From Methanocaldococcus vulcanius M7 (GTDB lineage Archaea; AGJL01; Methanococci; Methanococcales; Methanocaldococcaceae), in the NCBI RefSeq assembly GCF_000024625.1, contig NC_013407.1:1178001-1242000 (forward strand): a stretch of 64,000 nucleotides of DNA, in the 5' to 3' direction. A program made the translations under genes and the position numbers. The first letter of the stretch is position 1, and every line of letters starts with the position of its first letter. Of the stretch, positions 21,631-31,318 are shown piece by piece. Under the pieces are notes generated by a model. It made no database searches. It was given only the letters and a program-made list of their open reading frames with translations, and had not been told where the DNA came from.

Positions 21631-22696
21631 ATGAAAATTTAATAAAAAACTTTTCGTCTCCAAAAAACTCAGATCTCATTTTTTTAATAACTTTTGAAGA
21701 ACTTAATGCCTCTTCCTGAATATTTATTATATAATCCGGAACTTTGCCCTTTTTTATCCTTTTAGTTGATATAAATTTGTCTATTCTAATTAAGTCATCT
21801 TTTAATTGTTTTCTAAGCTCTCTTCTAAAATTTTCTATCTCTAACGAACTGAGAGATAAACTCTCATCTCGATAAGGTAAAGCCGTTGTTGACAATGCTA
21901 TAACCCTTTCGTCAGTTCTATTAACCCTATCAACATCAAAGTTTGGGCACTTATAGGCAAGAGTTATCCCCCTCTTTCTTCCAACACTCTCTTTTTCTGA
22001 AATCTCAAATCCACAATCAACTAATGCACTTCTAAATGGTATTGAAGATGAGTAAGAGATCAACACTCCTCCTTTTTTTGTATTAAAAAACAACATCTCC
22101 AAAAAATCGTAAGTATAGAGTGTTGGATCTCTCTTTGGAGAAAAGGCATCGTGAAAAATTGCATGATAATCAGTTTTCTTTTTACAGATAAACTCTCTCG
22201 CATCCATAACATATACATGCACATTATCAAAGTTTGAAGCATATTCTATACCTTTTTTATTTAAAAAATATTCTCTAACTTTATCTTTTATTATCTCATG
22301 CTCTTTATATGGAATATCTAAAAATAAGGTTAAAAATAAAACCTCTTCACATACTTCTACCATATCAATATGTGCATTTTTGTTATAGTGAAGGGCTGTG
22401 GTGGCGTTGTATCCTAATCCGCTACACAGATCCAATATTTTTGGTTGTTTTATGCTTGCTATGTTTGAGGGCTCAACAAATTTATAAATAGATTCTGTTA
22501 ATGCACCTACATTTGAATGCATTAATTCATCTTCACTCTCAGCTTTTAATGTAAATGTCCCATCTTTGGTTTTTACTAAGACATCGTTTTTTAGGAGGTC
22601 TTTAATTAAAGATCTTTTTATCTCATCCTCATTTTTTCCATCATATATTTTTATATATTTTTCGATAATTTTTAAAGCTTTTTTGTTTGGAAGCAT
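21614..22696 (-). CDS. MnmC-like SAM-dependent methyltransferase (tRNA wobble uridine type)
   Basis: 360-residue protein whose core matches the MnmC-like methyltransferase family: motif I ILDLCSGLGYNATTAL (~residue 95), a DAREFI acidic loop, and the signature HDAFSPKRDPTLYTYDFLEM with GGVLISYSSSIPFRSALVDCGF. In bacteria MnmC methylates the aminomethyl group of wobble U34; a similar tRNA role here is inference. The FAD oxidase half of MnmC is absent. The longer frame upstream of 22696 overlaps a perfect 22-bp palindrome and the relE remnant and lacks support. GTGAAAAC precedes the chosen ATG. Confidence 0.75.
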   Translation of the reverse strand: MLPNKKALKIIEKYIKIYDGKNEDEIKRSLIKDLLKNDVLVKTKDGTFTLKAESEDELMHSNVGALTESIYKFVEPSNIASIKQPKILDLCSGLGYNATTALHYNKNAHIDMVEVCEEVLFLTLFLDIPYKEHEIIKDKVREYFLNKKGIEYASNFDNVHVYVMDAREFICKKKTDYHAIFHDAFSPKRDPTLYTYDFLEMLFFNTKKGGVLISYSSSIPFRSALVDCGFEISEKESVGRKRGITLAYKCPNFDVDRVNRTDERVIALSTTALPYRDESLSLSSLEIENFRRELRKQLKDDLIRIDKFISTKRIKKGKVPDYIINIQEEALSSSKVIKKMRSEFFGDEKFFIKFSSNGCL

Positions 22697-22724
22697 GTTT
22701 TCACGATAAATATTATATATTATT

Positions 22725-23059
22725 ATGACAAATAAAAAACAATTTGCAGTCCAAATTTGGACTGCACAAACCTCAAATGGTGAAAGAATATTCTCCATAA
22801 AATTTCATAAAAATGCTGTAAAGTCAGCCAAATATCTCCCAAACTCTCATAAAAAGAAATTGGAAGAGTTCTTAAATAATGTTTTAAGACATAATCCAAT
22901 CCAATTGAAAGGATTTAATATAAAAAAATTAACTGGAAAACACCCTCCGCTATATAGGTTAAGGTTGGGAGATTTTGGTTGATATATGCAGTTGATTTTA
23001 AAAACAAAATAATATATATCCTCGACATTGAAAGAAGAGAAAAAGTTTATAAAAGATAA
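22725..23059 (+). pseudogene. RelE-like mRNA interferase toxin, frameshifted
   Basis: The frame from 22725 reads FSIKFHKNAVKSAKYLPNSHKKKLEEFL ... LTGKHPPLYRLRLGDFG and stops at 22980. In the next frame the sequence continues at once as LIYAVDFKNKIIYILDIERR ... to the stop at 23059. Together these give a full ~90-residue RelE/ParE fold (final strands YRLRLGDFRLIYAVDF), so one base was lost near 22976. The expected start, just before FSIKFHK, is an ATA codon behind GGTGAAAG, a second sign of decay. The ATG at 22725 leads through a perfect palindrome and is probably not the original start. Confidence 0.75.
22745..22766. repeat. 22-bp perfect palindrome, possible operator
   Basis: Perfect dyad of 22 bp (half-site TGCAGTCCAAA) lying 49 bp upstream of the MnmC-like gene start and ~15 bp upstream of the ancestral relE start. 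Much more G+C-rich than the surrounding DNA. It could be a repressor site for the lost relBE-like locus or for the methyltransferase gene. No second copy was noticed in the window. Confidence 0.7.
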
Positions 23060-23093
23060 ATTCTTCCTACTTTTTTATTTTTATTTAAAAACA

Positions 23094-23309
23094 TTATTCT
23101 TTATCGTTATCTTCATTTAATACTCTAAAAAACTCTTCTTCATCAACCCACAGTTCAGGATTCTTTAAATCTTCATAATATTTATTTATCTTTTCTTCAG
23201 TAATTTTCTCAAATCCCTCATCCTCCGGAATCTCTACCGGCATTAATTCAGCTTTTAATTTATACAATTCAACCTCAATATTTTCTATGATTTCCATAAT
23301 TGAATCCAT
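23094..23309 (-). CDS. Small acidic RelB-like antitoxin candidate
   Basis: 71-residue acidic protein, MDSIMEIIENIEVELYKLKA at the N-terminus and a C-terminal KNPELWVDEEEFFRVLNED. The helix-then-acidic-tail shape resembles archaeal RelB-type antitoxins, but the match is only by eye. It converges on the broken RelE gene (35 bp between the ends) rather than preceding it, so the two may not be an original pair. The Shine-Dalgarno is weak (AAGGGC). Confidence 0.5.
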   Translation of the reverse strand: MDSIMEIIENIEVELYKLKAELMPVEIPEDEGFEKITEEKINKYYEDLKNPELWVDEEEFFRVLNEDNDKE

Positions 23310-23397
23310 AAAAAAGCCCTTTTTAAATAATTTTTTATGTCATTTAACCATTTCCATTTTATTTATTTTAATACTATTTTCTAATACTATTTAAACT

Positions 23398-24084
<687 letters not shown>

Positions 24085-24240
24085 TTAATTGCTTTTTTAT
24101 TATGTTATTTTGTTATGTTTTAATTACATTTTTTAAGATTTACTAAAAATTAAAACCATTTTTGAACAATAATTGTTTAGGAAAATAAAAATAAAAATTT
24201 AAAAACCCCATATAATGTAGAAGATATATTTCAATATTTT

Positions 24241-24285
24241 TATATATACTTTTTATGTTTAATTCTACATCGAAAAGTATATATA
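24241..24285. promoter_or_regulatory. Back-to-back TATA promoters in a 13-bp inverted repeat
   Basis: AAAAGTATATATA occurs on the top strand at 24273-24285 and, exactly inverted, at 24241-24253 with a 19-bp spacer. The rightward box serves the DUF169 gene (expected start ~24310). The leftward box would start an RNA near 24218, about 160 nt upstream of the pyrimidine reductase gene. Confidence 0.55.
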
Positions 24286-24342
24286 GAGGGGAGTTAAATA
24301 ATATAGTTCGTAAAAAATACACAACCATCCACAGGTGAGATC

Positions 24343-25044
24343 ATGGACGTTAATGAAATAAGAACATATGCAAAAAAACTAATGGAATTGATGATGTTGG
24401 ATAAACCATTTGTTGCTGTAAAATTAGCAAAATCTGAGGGGGAGATACCAGAGGGCTATGAAACATTAGAAGAAGAAAGAAGACACTGTGAAATGATTCA
24501 GTTAGCAAGATTGGAAAGAAAAAAACTATATGCAACAGTTGATAAACACCTCTGTAAAGGAGGAGCTTATGCAATGGGTGTTTTTAGAAACCCACCAGAA
24601 CCATTGGCAACGGGAAAACTATATGTCAAATTAGGAAACTTTAAAGATGAAGAAGCAGCTAAAAAAACAGTTGAAGCAATTCCAAAAGTTGAAGAAGAGA
24701 TATATGCAACTGTTTATGCTCCATTGGATGAAACCGACTTTGTTCCTGATTCAATTGTATTCATTGGAGAGCCACTATATGCTTTAAGATTAGTTCAAGC
24801 AATGCTCTACCACAAAGGAGGAAGATTCCAAGCGGACTTCTCAGGAATACAGTCATTATGTGCTGACGCTGTTGCAGCTGTCTATACAAGAAAAGCACCA
24901 AACATGACATTAGGTTGTAATGGTTCAAGAAAATACGCTGGAATTAAGCCAGAAGAAGTCGTTGTTGCTTTCCCACCTGAGAAATTAAAAGACATTGTTG
25001 AAGCAATCGAATATTTCAGACAAGTTTGGACATGTGGACATTAA
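24343..25044 (+). CDS. DUF169 family protein
   Basis: 233-residue DUF169 protein (archaeal/anaerobe family of unknown function). Conserved features: KPFVAVKLAKSEGEIPEGYE, HCEMIQLARLERKKLYAT, and Cys residues in HLCKGGAYAMG, SGIQSLCADAVAAVY, LGCNGSRKYAG and the C-terminal WTCGH. The cysteine pattern would allow metal or cofactor binding, but nothing is proven. Preceded by a strong TATA box and a GGTGAGATC ribosome binding site. Monocistronic by context. Confidence 0.85.
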   Translation: MDVNEIRTYAKKLMELMMLDKPFVAVKLAKSEGEIPEGYETLEEERRHCEMIQLARLERKKLYATVDKHLCKGGAYAMGVFRNPPEPLATGKLYVKLGNFKDEEAAKKTVEAIPKVEEEIYATVYAPLDETDFVPDSIVFIGEPLYALRLVQAMLYHKGGRFQADFSGIQSLCADAVAAVYTRKAPNMTLGCNGSRKYAGIKPEEVVVAFPPEKLKDIVEAIEYFRQVWTCGH

Positions 25045-25327
25045 ATTAAATTTATCTTAAACATAATATTTAGTTTTTAATTTTAATGTAATAAAAGATC
25101 GTAATGAAAATAGATCTGATAAAAAATTTTTTAACATTATGAGCATCTATTTATTTGATTATTCATTTAATTTAATGGTAAAGGTAAGGTTGAAACGATA
25201 TTTTTAGTTATAGTTAATTCAAAAAACTATTTAAAAAATAAGGTCCATAAAAACTAATGGGAAAATTGAACATAGATAAAGGTAATAAAAACTAAAAACA
25301 AATTAAAAAATATTCAAGGTGTTTAAT

Positions 25328-25585
25328 ATGTCAAAAGTAAAAATTGAACTATTTACATCACCAATGTGTCCTCACTGCCCCGCTGCTAAGAGAGTTGTTG
25401 AAGAAGTTGTAAGTGAAATGCCAAATGATGTGGATGTTGAATACATAAATGTTATGGAAAATCCTCAGAAAGCTGTTGAGTATGGAATAATGGCAGTTCC
25501 AACCATAGTAATAAATGGAGACGTTGAATTTATCGGAGCACCTACAAAAGAGGCGTTAATTGAGGCAATAAAGAGGAGATTATAA
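25328..25585 (+). CDS. trx: Small thioredoxin/glutaredoxin-like redox protein
   Basis: 85-residue thioredoxin-fold protein with active site PMCPHCPA (CX2C) at residues ~13-16 and the cis-Pro in MAVPTIVINGD. Nearly the same as the small M. jannaschii thioredoxin known from structural work (from memory), which has a glutaredoxin-like fold with thioredoxin activity. The start at 25328 follows AAGGTGTTTAAT; the in-frame GTG nine bases earlier is part of the signal. Confidence 0.93.
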   Translation: MSKVKIELFTSPMCPHCPAAKRVVEEVVSEMPNDVDVEYINVMENPQKAVEYGIMAVPTIVINGDVEFIGAPTKEALIEAIKRRL

Positions 25586-25644
25586 ATATTAATTACATAA
25601 TACCTTATTTATTTTCAAGTATTATGGTTGATTGTATTTTTTGA

Positions 25645-25657
25645 TAAAGTATATATA
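25645..25657 (+). promoter_or_regulatory. TATA promoter of small Cys protein gene
   Basis: AAAGTATATATAG, the same element form as before cdc48 and DUF169. The expected start is near 25680, giving a ~47-nt leader to the ATG at 25727. Confidence 0.5.
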
Positions 25658-25726
25658 GGTCTAAGAACACACGTTAATTTGTAAAATATGATATTGTAAA
25701 CCTAAGTTAGTTTCAAAGTGAACGTT

Positions 25727-25906
25727 ATGAAATTGAGAATAATTTGCAAAGATGATAACTTTACAGATGACGAGTTATGTATTAAATGCGAACTATGCGT
25801 GGGGAAAGATCTAATAACAATAATTAAAATGATGAACGAAGAATACGACATTGATGAAGTTATAATTCCAGATTGTCAAACTTTAAAGAGGGTTTTAAAT
25901 CCTTAA
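25727..25906 (+). CDS. Small cysteine-containing protein, unknown
   Basis: 59-residue protein with CIKCELC (CX2CX2C) at residues ~21-27, another Cys at residue 7 and one near the end (IPDCQTLKR). Ribosome binding signal GTGAACGTT; the in-frame GTG nine bases upstream belongs to it. It may bind a metal or Fe-S cluster, but this is not shown. It has its own TATA box. Confidence 0.65.
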   Translation: MKLRIICKDDNFTDDELCIKCELCVGKDLITIIKMMNEEYDIDEVIIPDCQTLKRVLNP

Positions 25907-26095
25907 TAGAACTCTTTTAGATTTATTTTAATACTATTTTTTATTTTTATCTCATTTTTTTATTCTATTCTTTGATTTCAGCATAGATTAAAATATAAAG
26001 GATAAATATGACTAATATTAAAGGTATCGAAAGTATTAAATATAAGGATACCAATTAACAACGGATGATATAAATATATAAAACAAATAAATATT

Positions 26096-27280
26096 TTAAA
26101 ATCTGATATACTTGAATATCGTCTCAAACTTGGTCATCTGATACCCAATAACTGCCCCTATCGAAGACGGAACTGCAAAATCAAAACCAAAGATCTCAGT
26201 GCATAAAACTGCTCCACCCAGTGGGGCGTTAGTAGTTGCTGAGAGGGTTGTTGCAATGCCCAAAACTATATATGGGGCTGAACAGTCCCCTACGAGTGTT
26301 CCAAATATCATTCCTGAAATTGCTCCAATGCACATGGAGGGAAATACCAAACCTCCTGGTGTTCCAGATCCAACTGTAAAAGACGTTGCTAACATTTTGC
26401 CTACAAGTAGCATAATCAAAAATAACAAAGAAAAACTTTCAACAAGAAATAACTCTTTTGTAAGTTCTAAACCCATTCCCATAATTTCTGGGATGAAATA
26501 TGCTATCACAGCAACCAATATCCCTCCGATCAACGTTTTAATACAGTAGGGAAGATTAAAACTATCAAATGTTAAGGATATTTTCTTATATGTTTTTATA
26601 TAAATGTGTGCAATTAGTGAACAGAAAAATGCTCCAACAATAAACAGAAAGAAATCATGTGGAGTTATAGTATAGGTTAATCTCAAATTAAACAGATGTT
26701 TTCTTCCCATTATTGTATAAAAAATCAAATACCCAACTACACTCGAAACTATCGGTGGAATTAAATTAATATAGTTAAAGTTCTCGTGTTCAATAATCTC
26801 ACAGGCAAGAATTGCAGTTCCTAAAGGAGCAGAAAACGCTCCACTCAGCCCTCCTGCAATTCCAGTTATGATAACCAACTCCCTATTTTTCAATTTTAGC
26901 AATCTATAAAGTTCATCGGCGAAAGATGCACTCGACTGAACACAGGGTCCCTCTTTTCCTGCACTTCCTCCAACAGCAATAACAGCCCCTGCCAATAAAA
27001 TTTTTAAAACCCCTCTAAACCAAGTCAATTTTTCATTTGTGTTTAGTGCTTTTAAAACCCTATCGATCCCAGAACCTTTCAACTCATAAATATGATCAAC
27101 GAACAATCCTGCAACGAAAAAGACAATTGGAATTAACAAAATATTATGTTTTTGGGGGAAATATTCTATAATAATCGCCATAATAACTGAACTTAACCCC
27201 CCAACAATACCAATCAACGATGCAATACTTATCCATTTGATTATTTTAATTAACTTTTTAAGAGGTAGAATGATATTCAT
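26096..27280 (-). CDS. ClC-family chloride channel/transporter
   Basis: 394-residue ClC protein with about ten hydrophobic segments. The selectivity signatures are present: GGSAGKEGPCVQSSASFADE (GKEGP loop), GGLSGAFSAPLGTAILACEI, and VGSGTPGGLVFPSM followed by TTNAPLGGAVLCTEIFG. The cytoplasmic CBS pair found in many ClCs is absent. Whether it is a channel or a Cl-/H+ exchanger depends on the gating glutamate: GKEGP keeps Glu. It is the last core-type gene left of the defence island. Start follows GTGAAAATAT. Confidence 0.92.
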   Translation of the reverse strand: MNIILPLKKLIKIIKWISIASLIGIVGGLSSVIMAIIIEYFPQKHNILLIPIVFFVAGLFVDHIYELKGSGIDRVLKALNTNEKLTWFRGVLKILLAGAVIAVGGSAGKEGPCVQSSASFADELYRLLKLKNRELVIITGIAGGLSGAFSAPLGTAILACEIIEHENFNYINLIPPIVSSVVGYLIFYTIMGRKHLFNLRLTYTITPHDFFLFIVGAFFCSLIAHIYIKTYKKISLTFDSFNLPYCIKTLIGGILVAVIAYFIPEIMGMGLELTKELFLVESFSLLFLIMLLVGKMLATSFTVGSGTPGGLVFPSMCIGAISGMIFGTLVGDCSAPYIVLGIATTLSATTNAPLGGAVLCTEIFGFDFAVPSSIGAVIGYQMTKFETIFKYIRF

Positions 27281-27746
27281 ATATTTTCACTTGATTATTT
27301 TTTCTCCATCATTTTCATTTTTAATTACATTATTATCACATCAATTTTATGATTTATGGTTTTGTTGGTATCTTATTAAAAGATTATTTTTATTTTTAAC
27401 CTTTTTATATTAATTTACATATTCTCATGTATGATTAATCATATCCTCAGCCCAAAAGATCAACAATTTAAACACTGAACAAATAAATTAAATTAAATCA
27501 AGAGATAAAAAAAGGAATTATAGAAATCACGTTTGAGGAAGAAAGAGAAATCTTAGAGCTACCTTCAAAAAATATGAAAATACAAAACTAACTAACTTTT
27601 TAAAAAATATCAAAAGTAAATTCTAGAGATCTATTCTAATATATACCTACAAAAAGAATCGTAAATAAGATAAAGGAGAATGATAAGATAATAACTATAA
27701 AAGAAATTTTTTCTTGTAGATTTATAAAGTATTGTAGGTAGGTAAA
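27281..27746. other. Left edge of defence island, non-coding
   Basis: About 465 bp between ClC and the first defence gene. No gene with a proper start. A short open stretch around 27508-27590 reads GIIEITFEEEREILELPSKN before a stop and may be a decayed gene piece. Possible TATA sequences for the operon are AATATATAC at about 27637 and TTTATAAAG at 27721. TTGTAG occurs twice just upstream of the ATG. No CRISPR repeat was found. Confidence 0.4.
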
Positions 27747-29009
27747 ATGAGGAAGATGTTGTCATTCTTAGGAACGGGAAACTATAAACCATGCATATAT
27801 GAGTTTAATGGGACTCTAAGTGAGAAGACAAGATTCGCTCAAGAGGCAATAATTCAAAAATTGTGTAAAGATTGGGGGGAGGAGGATAAGATAATAATAT
27901 TCTTAACAGAGGGGGCTAAAATTGGAAATTGGTATGGTGAGAATTATAAAAATGAGAAAGAATTAACAGAAGGATTAAAAGAAAGGTTAAAAAAGCTAAA
28001 TTTAAAAGCTGAGATAATCCCAGTAGATATTCCTGATGGTAACACTGAAGAAGAAATTTGGAAATTGTTTAAGATAGTTTATGACACATTAGAAGAAGGA
28101 GATGAGGTTTATTTTGACATTACACACTCATTTAGATATTTACCAATGCTTACAACTATTTTACTGAGTTATGCCAAGGTATTAAAGAACATTAGAGTTA
28201 AAAGAATCCTCTATGGAAATATATATGGAGAAACTCCAAAGATTATGGATATCACAGCCTTTGATACTTTAATGTCTTGGACTAATGCTATTGATAAGTT
28301 TTTAAGTGGAGGTTATGCAGAGGATATTGTTAAATTGGCAGAAAGAGAATATTATCCAAGATTAAAAGAAAGTAAAGGTAAGGATGAATTTGCAAGGAAT
28401 TTAAGATTTGTAAGTAACCAACTTAACACTTTTATGGAATATCTTGCAACAGTTAGAGGACCAATGATTGATGAGTATGGATATAATAAGCTCAGAAATG
28501 CAATTGATGCAGTTCTAAAATCTATCAATGAGGGTAGTTCTATAGAACCAATGATTCCATTGTTAGAGAGGGTTAAAGAAAAATTAAGTGATTTTGAAGA
28601 TAACGATATTTATAATGGCTTAAAGGCAGTTAAATGGTGTATTGACCACAACTTAATACAGCAGGGATATACATTACTTCAAGAGAGCATTGTTACAATA
28701 ATCTGTAAAAAATTTGAGTTTGATGAATTAGATAGGGAATATAGGATGTTAATTAGTTCTGCTCTGAATATAAAGGGGCAAGATATTCCTGAAGATAATT
28801 GGAATGAGTTTGCAAAGAAAAATAAGGAGTTGATAAAAGAGACAATCTCTAAATGTGATGATGAATTGTCTAAAATATTTGTTGAAATTACACAATATAG
28901 AAATAATTTAAATCACGCTGGCTATAATAGAGATAAGAAAAAACCTAAGGATTTTGAAAACAAATTAAAGGAATTGTATGAGAGAACTCTAAAAGTGCTG
29001 TGGGGATAG
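27747..29009 (+). CDS. csx1: CRISPR ancillary CARF-HEPN RNase (Csx1/TM1812 type)
   Basis: 420-residue type III CRISPR accessory protein. The N-terminal CARF domain begins MLSFLGTGNYKPCIYEF and continues with IIIFLTEGAK, EVYFDITHSFRYLPML. The C-terminal HEPN domain carries the nuclease motif RNNLNH (Arg385-X4-His390). Such proteins are activated by cyclic oligoadenylate made by Cas10 and then cleave RNA non-specifically. It is the first gene of the operon, two bases ahead of cas10. Start ATG at 27747 behind GGTAGGTAAA; a second ATG three codons later is possible. Confidence 0.9.
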   Translation: MRKMLSFLGTGNYKPCIYEFNGTLSEKTRFAQEAIIQKLCKDWGEEDKIIIFLTEGAKIGNWYGENYKNEKELTEGLKERLKKLNLKAEIIPVDIPDGNTEEEIWKLFKIVYDTLEEGDEVYFDITHSFRYLPMLTTILLSYAKVLKNIRVKRILYGNIYGETPKIMDITAFDTLMSWTNAIDKFLSGGYAEDIVKLAEREYYPRLKESKGKDEFARNLRFVSNQLNTFMEYLATVRGPMIDEYGYNKLRNAIDAVLKSINEGSSIEPMIPLLERVKEKLSDFEDNDIYNGLKAVKWCIDHNLIQQGYTLLQESIVTIICKKFEFDELDREYRMLISSALNIKGQDIPEDNWNEFAKKNKELIKETISKCDDELSKIFVEITQYRNNLNHAGYNRDKKKPKDFENKLKELYERTLKVLWG

Positions 29010-29011
29010 GG

Positions 29012-31318
29012 ATGGATGAATTAAAACCAATAATTTTAGGAGTTATTTATAAAAACATTGGTGAAAATCTAAAGGAATGTTTAAAAAATTATGGTTATGA
29101 TGATGAGCTAATAGATTTAGTAGAAAAGCTTGTTGGAATTTCTGAAGAATGTATATTATCAAATGAAGAAAGTAAAAATAATGATAATTACGCTTTAAAA
29201 TCAGTATTTTGCTCAATTAAATTAGGTGATAAAGAAACAAAACCAAAATATTATCCTATTAAAGAGTTAGTTGTAAATCCAAAAACTATTGAAGAAATTC
29301 CAATTCCAAAAGACAAAGTCAAAGTAACTAAAGAAGATTATGAAAAGTTCATTTCTAAGTTTAAAAATGAGTTAAAAAATGCTGACACTGTTAATAAAAT
29401 ACTGACAATTGCTGAAAGGTATTTAACCTTTCTTCCAAAATATGATGACATCTCATTATACGACCACATAAAAATGAGTTCTGCAATAGCTACGGTATTG
29501 TTTAGATACTATGGGGGGAATATAAAAAATAAAGATATTGACTCAAATGAGCATGTATTTTTACTAATTGGTGGGGATTTATCAGGAATTCAGGACTTTA
29601 TTTATACAATATCAATGAGTGGTGCTTTAAAATCATTAAGGGCAAGGTCTTCATTCTTGGAATTGATGATAACAGATATTTGCTTAGAGATTGTTGATAG
29701 ATTAGGGCTATCAAGAGCTAATATTATCTACAATGGTGGTGGTAGCTTTACAATACTTGCACAAAATACTGAAGATGCTAAAAAGATATTAGAAAAAATT
29801 AGATTGGAATTAACCCAGTATCTATATGAAAAATTTAATGGAAAATTATATTTGGCTATGGATTGGATAGAAATTAGTGGTAAAGAGTTAAAAGAGTTTA
29901 AAAAGGGTAAAAAACCATTAATTACTATGTTAAAAAATAGAATTAATGAGAGAAAGTCAAAAAGATTTGGAGAGATTATTGAAAAAGATATTTTCAAGTT
30001 TTATGACACTACTTCAAAGAGGGATGAATGTGAGATTTGTAAAAAGTTATTAACTGAGAGTGAAATGAAATACATTAAAGAAAAAGATATTTATGCCTGT
30101 GAATTTTGTAAAATGTTATTTTACTTTGGAACCTCTTTACCAAAAATTGATGGATTTATTAGGACAAAGGAGGACATCTCCTTATATTTAAACCAGAAAG
30201 CACACTTAGAAATGCCATTTTCACACATATATGCTGTTAATGTTGAAGATTTAAAAGAAGAGCTAAAACATACTAATAAAAAAGTTTTTGAAGGAAGTTT
30301 ATTACTTTTAAAGAATTCCTTTGATTTTTCAAACATTCCAGAACCTTTTGATGTAATTCCATATATCGTTGCAGACTATGCAAAAAAATCAGAGAAAAAG
30401 AGCAAAAATGAAGAAGAATATAACAACGATAATAATAAAGAACAAATTGCTGATTTTGATGAATTAGCTGAAAATTCAAAAGGAGCTAAGAGGATTGGAG
30501 TTTTAAGAGCAGATGTTGATAATCTTGGACTGATATTTGGGTTTGGTTTAAAAAATCCATCACTTCCAAGAATAGCAACACTGTCAAGATTCTTAGATTA
30601 CTTCTTTAAGGGATATTTAAACACAATAATTAAGCATGACATTAAAGAAGTTCCAAAAATCCCAAAAGACAATAAAGAGCCAAATATTGTAGTTGTTTAT
30701 GCTGGAGGGGACGATTTATTCATTGTTGGAGCTTGGGACGAAGTGTTTAACTTAGCATTTAAGATAAATGAAATGTTTAGAAAATACGTTGGAGAAAATT
30801 CCAATATAACAATCTCTGCTGGTTTAGGATACTTTGATGAGAAATTTCCAATCTCAAGAATGGCTAACACAACTTATGATAGATTAGACACAGCAAAGGA
30901 TGAAGGAAAGAATAGGATTTATGTTATTGAAAGATTAAAGCCAAAAAAAGATGGATTTAAAAAGAGTCATAAATTATCTTATGAATGGAATGAATTTAAA
31001 AAATTATGGGATAAGTATGTAGAAGATGAAAAAATAAAACTTTATAAGAGATTAACTGAAAAATCAGAAAATAAACTCTCAAAAGGAGTAATTTGGAAGA
31101 TTTTGACGGCTCATAATATGTACGTGAATAATCCAAACGGTATTAAGTGGAATTATTACTTAACTTATCACCTTGCAAGGCATGAGGTGGATGAAATGTT
31201 TAAGGATTTAATAGCTATTGACGTTCCTAAGGCAGTGAATAAAGAGCCACAAGAGATTTACTATATTGATGGTATTTTGAAGATAGTGTTATTCTCACTA
31301 AGGGAGGGGGTGAAGTGA
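29012..31318 (+). CDS. csm1: Cas10/Csm1, type III-A large subunit, GGDD cyclase, no HD dyad
   Basis: 768-residue Cas10 of the Csm type. Seen: SLYDHIKMSSAIA (typical linker), first palm (GGDLSGIQDFIY, INYNGGG-like IIYNGGG), zinc ribbon with CX2C at ~340 and ~364, and the second palm with GGDD at 565-568 in YAGGDDLFIVG, then SAGLGYFDEKFPISRMA. The GGDD site makes cyclic oligoadenylate. The N-terminus is only ~75 residues up to the linker; where an HD nuclease has LLHDIGK this protein reads VIYKNIGE, so DNase activity is likely lost. The start at 29012 lies two bases after the csx1 stop. Confidence 0.94.
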   Translation: MDELKPIILGVIYKNIGENLKECLKNYGYDDELIDLVEKLVGISEECILSNEESKNNDNYALKSVFCSIKLGDKETKPKYYPIKELVVNPKTIEEIPIPKDKVKVTKEDYEKFISKFKNELKNADTVNKILTIAERYLTFLPKYDDISLYDHIKMSSAIATVLFRYYGGNIKNKDIDSNEHVFLLIGGDLSGIQDFIYTISMSGALKSLRARSSFLELMITDICLEIVDRLGLSRANIIYNGGGSFTILAQNTEDAKKILEKIRLELTQYLYEKFNGKLYLAMDWIEISGKELKEFKKGKKPLITMLKNRINERKSKRFGEIIEKDIFKFYDTTSKRDECEICKKLLTESEMKYIKEKDIYACEFCKMLFYFGTSLPKIDGFIRTKEDISLYLNQKAHLEMPFSHIYAVNVEDLKEELKHTNKKVFEGSLLLLKNSFDFSNIPEPFDVIPYIVADYAKKSEKKSKNEEEYNNDNNKEQIADFDELAENSKGAKRIGVLRADVDNLGLIFGFGLKNPSLPRIATLSRFLDYFFKGYLNTIIKHDIKEVPKIPKDNKEPNIVVVYAGGDDLFIVGAWDEVFNLAFKINEMFRKYVGENSNITISAGLGYFDEKFPISRMANTTYDRLDTAKDEGKNRIYVIERLKPKKDGFKKSHKLSYEWNEFKKLWDKYVEDEKIKLYKRLTEKSENKLSKGVIWKILTAHNMYVNNPNGIKWNYYLTYHLARHEVDEMFKDLIAIDVPKAVNKEPQEIYYIDGILKIVLFSLREGVK

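Noticed and set aside
22697-22798. Longer N-terminus for the MnmC-like gene
   Set aside because: The added residues cross the palindrome and the relE remnant and match nothing; the ATG at 22696 gives the normal family start.
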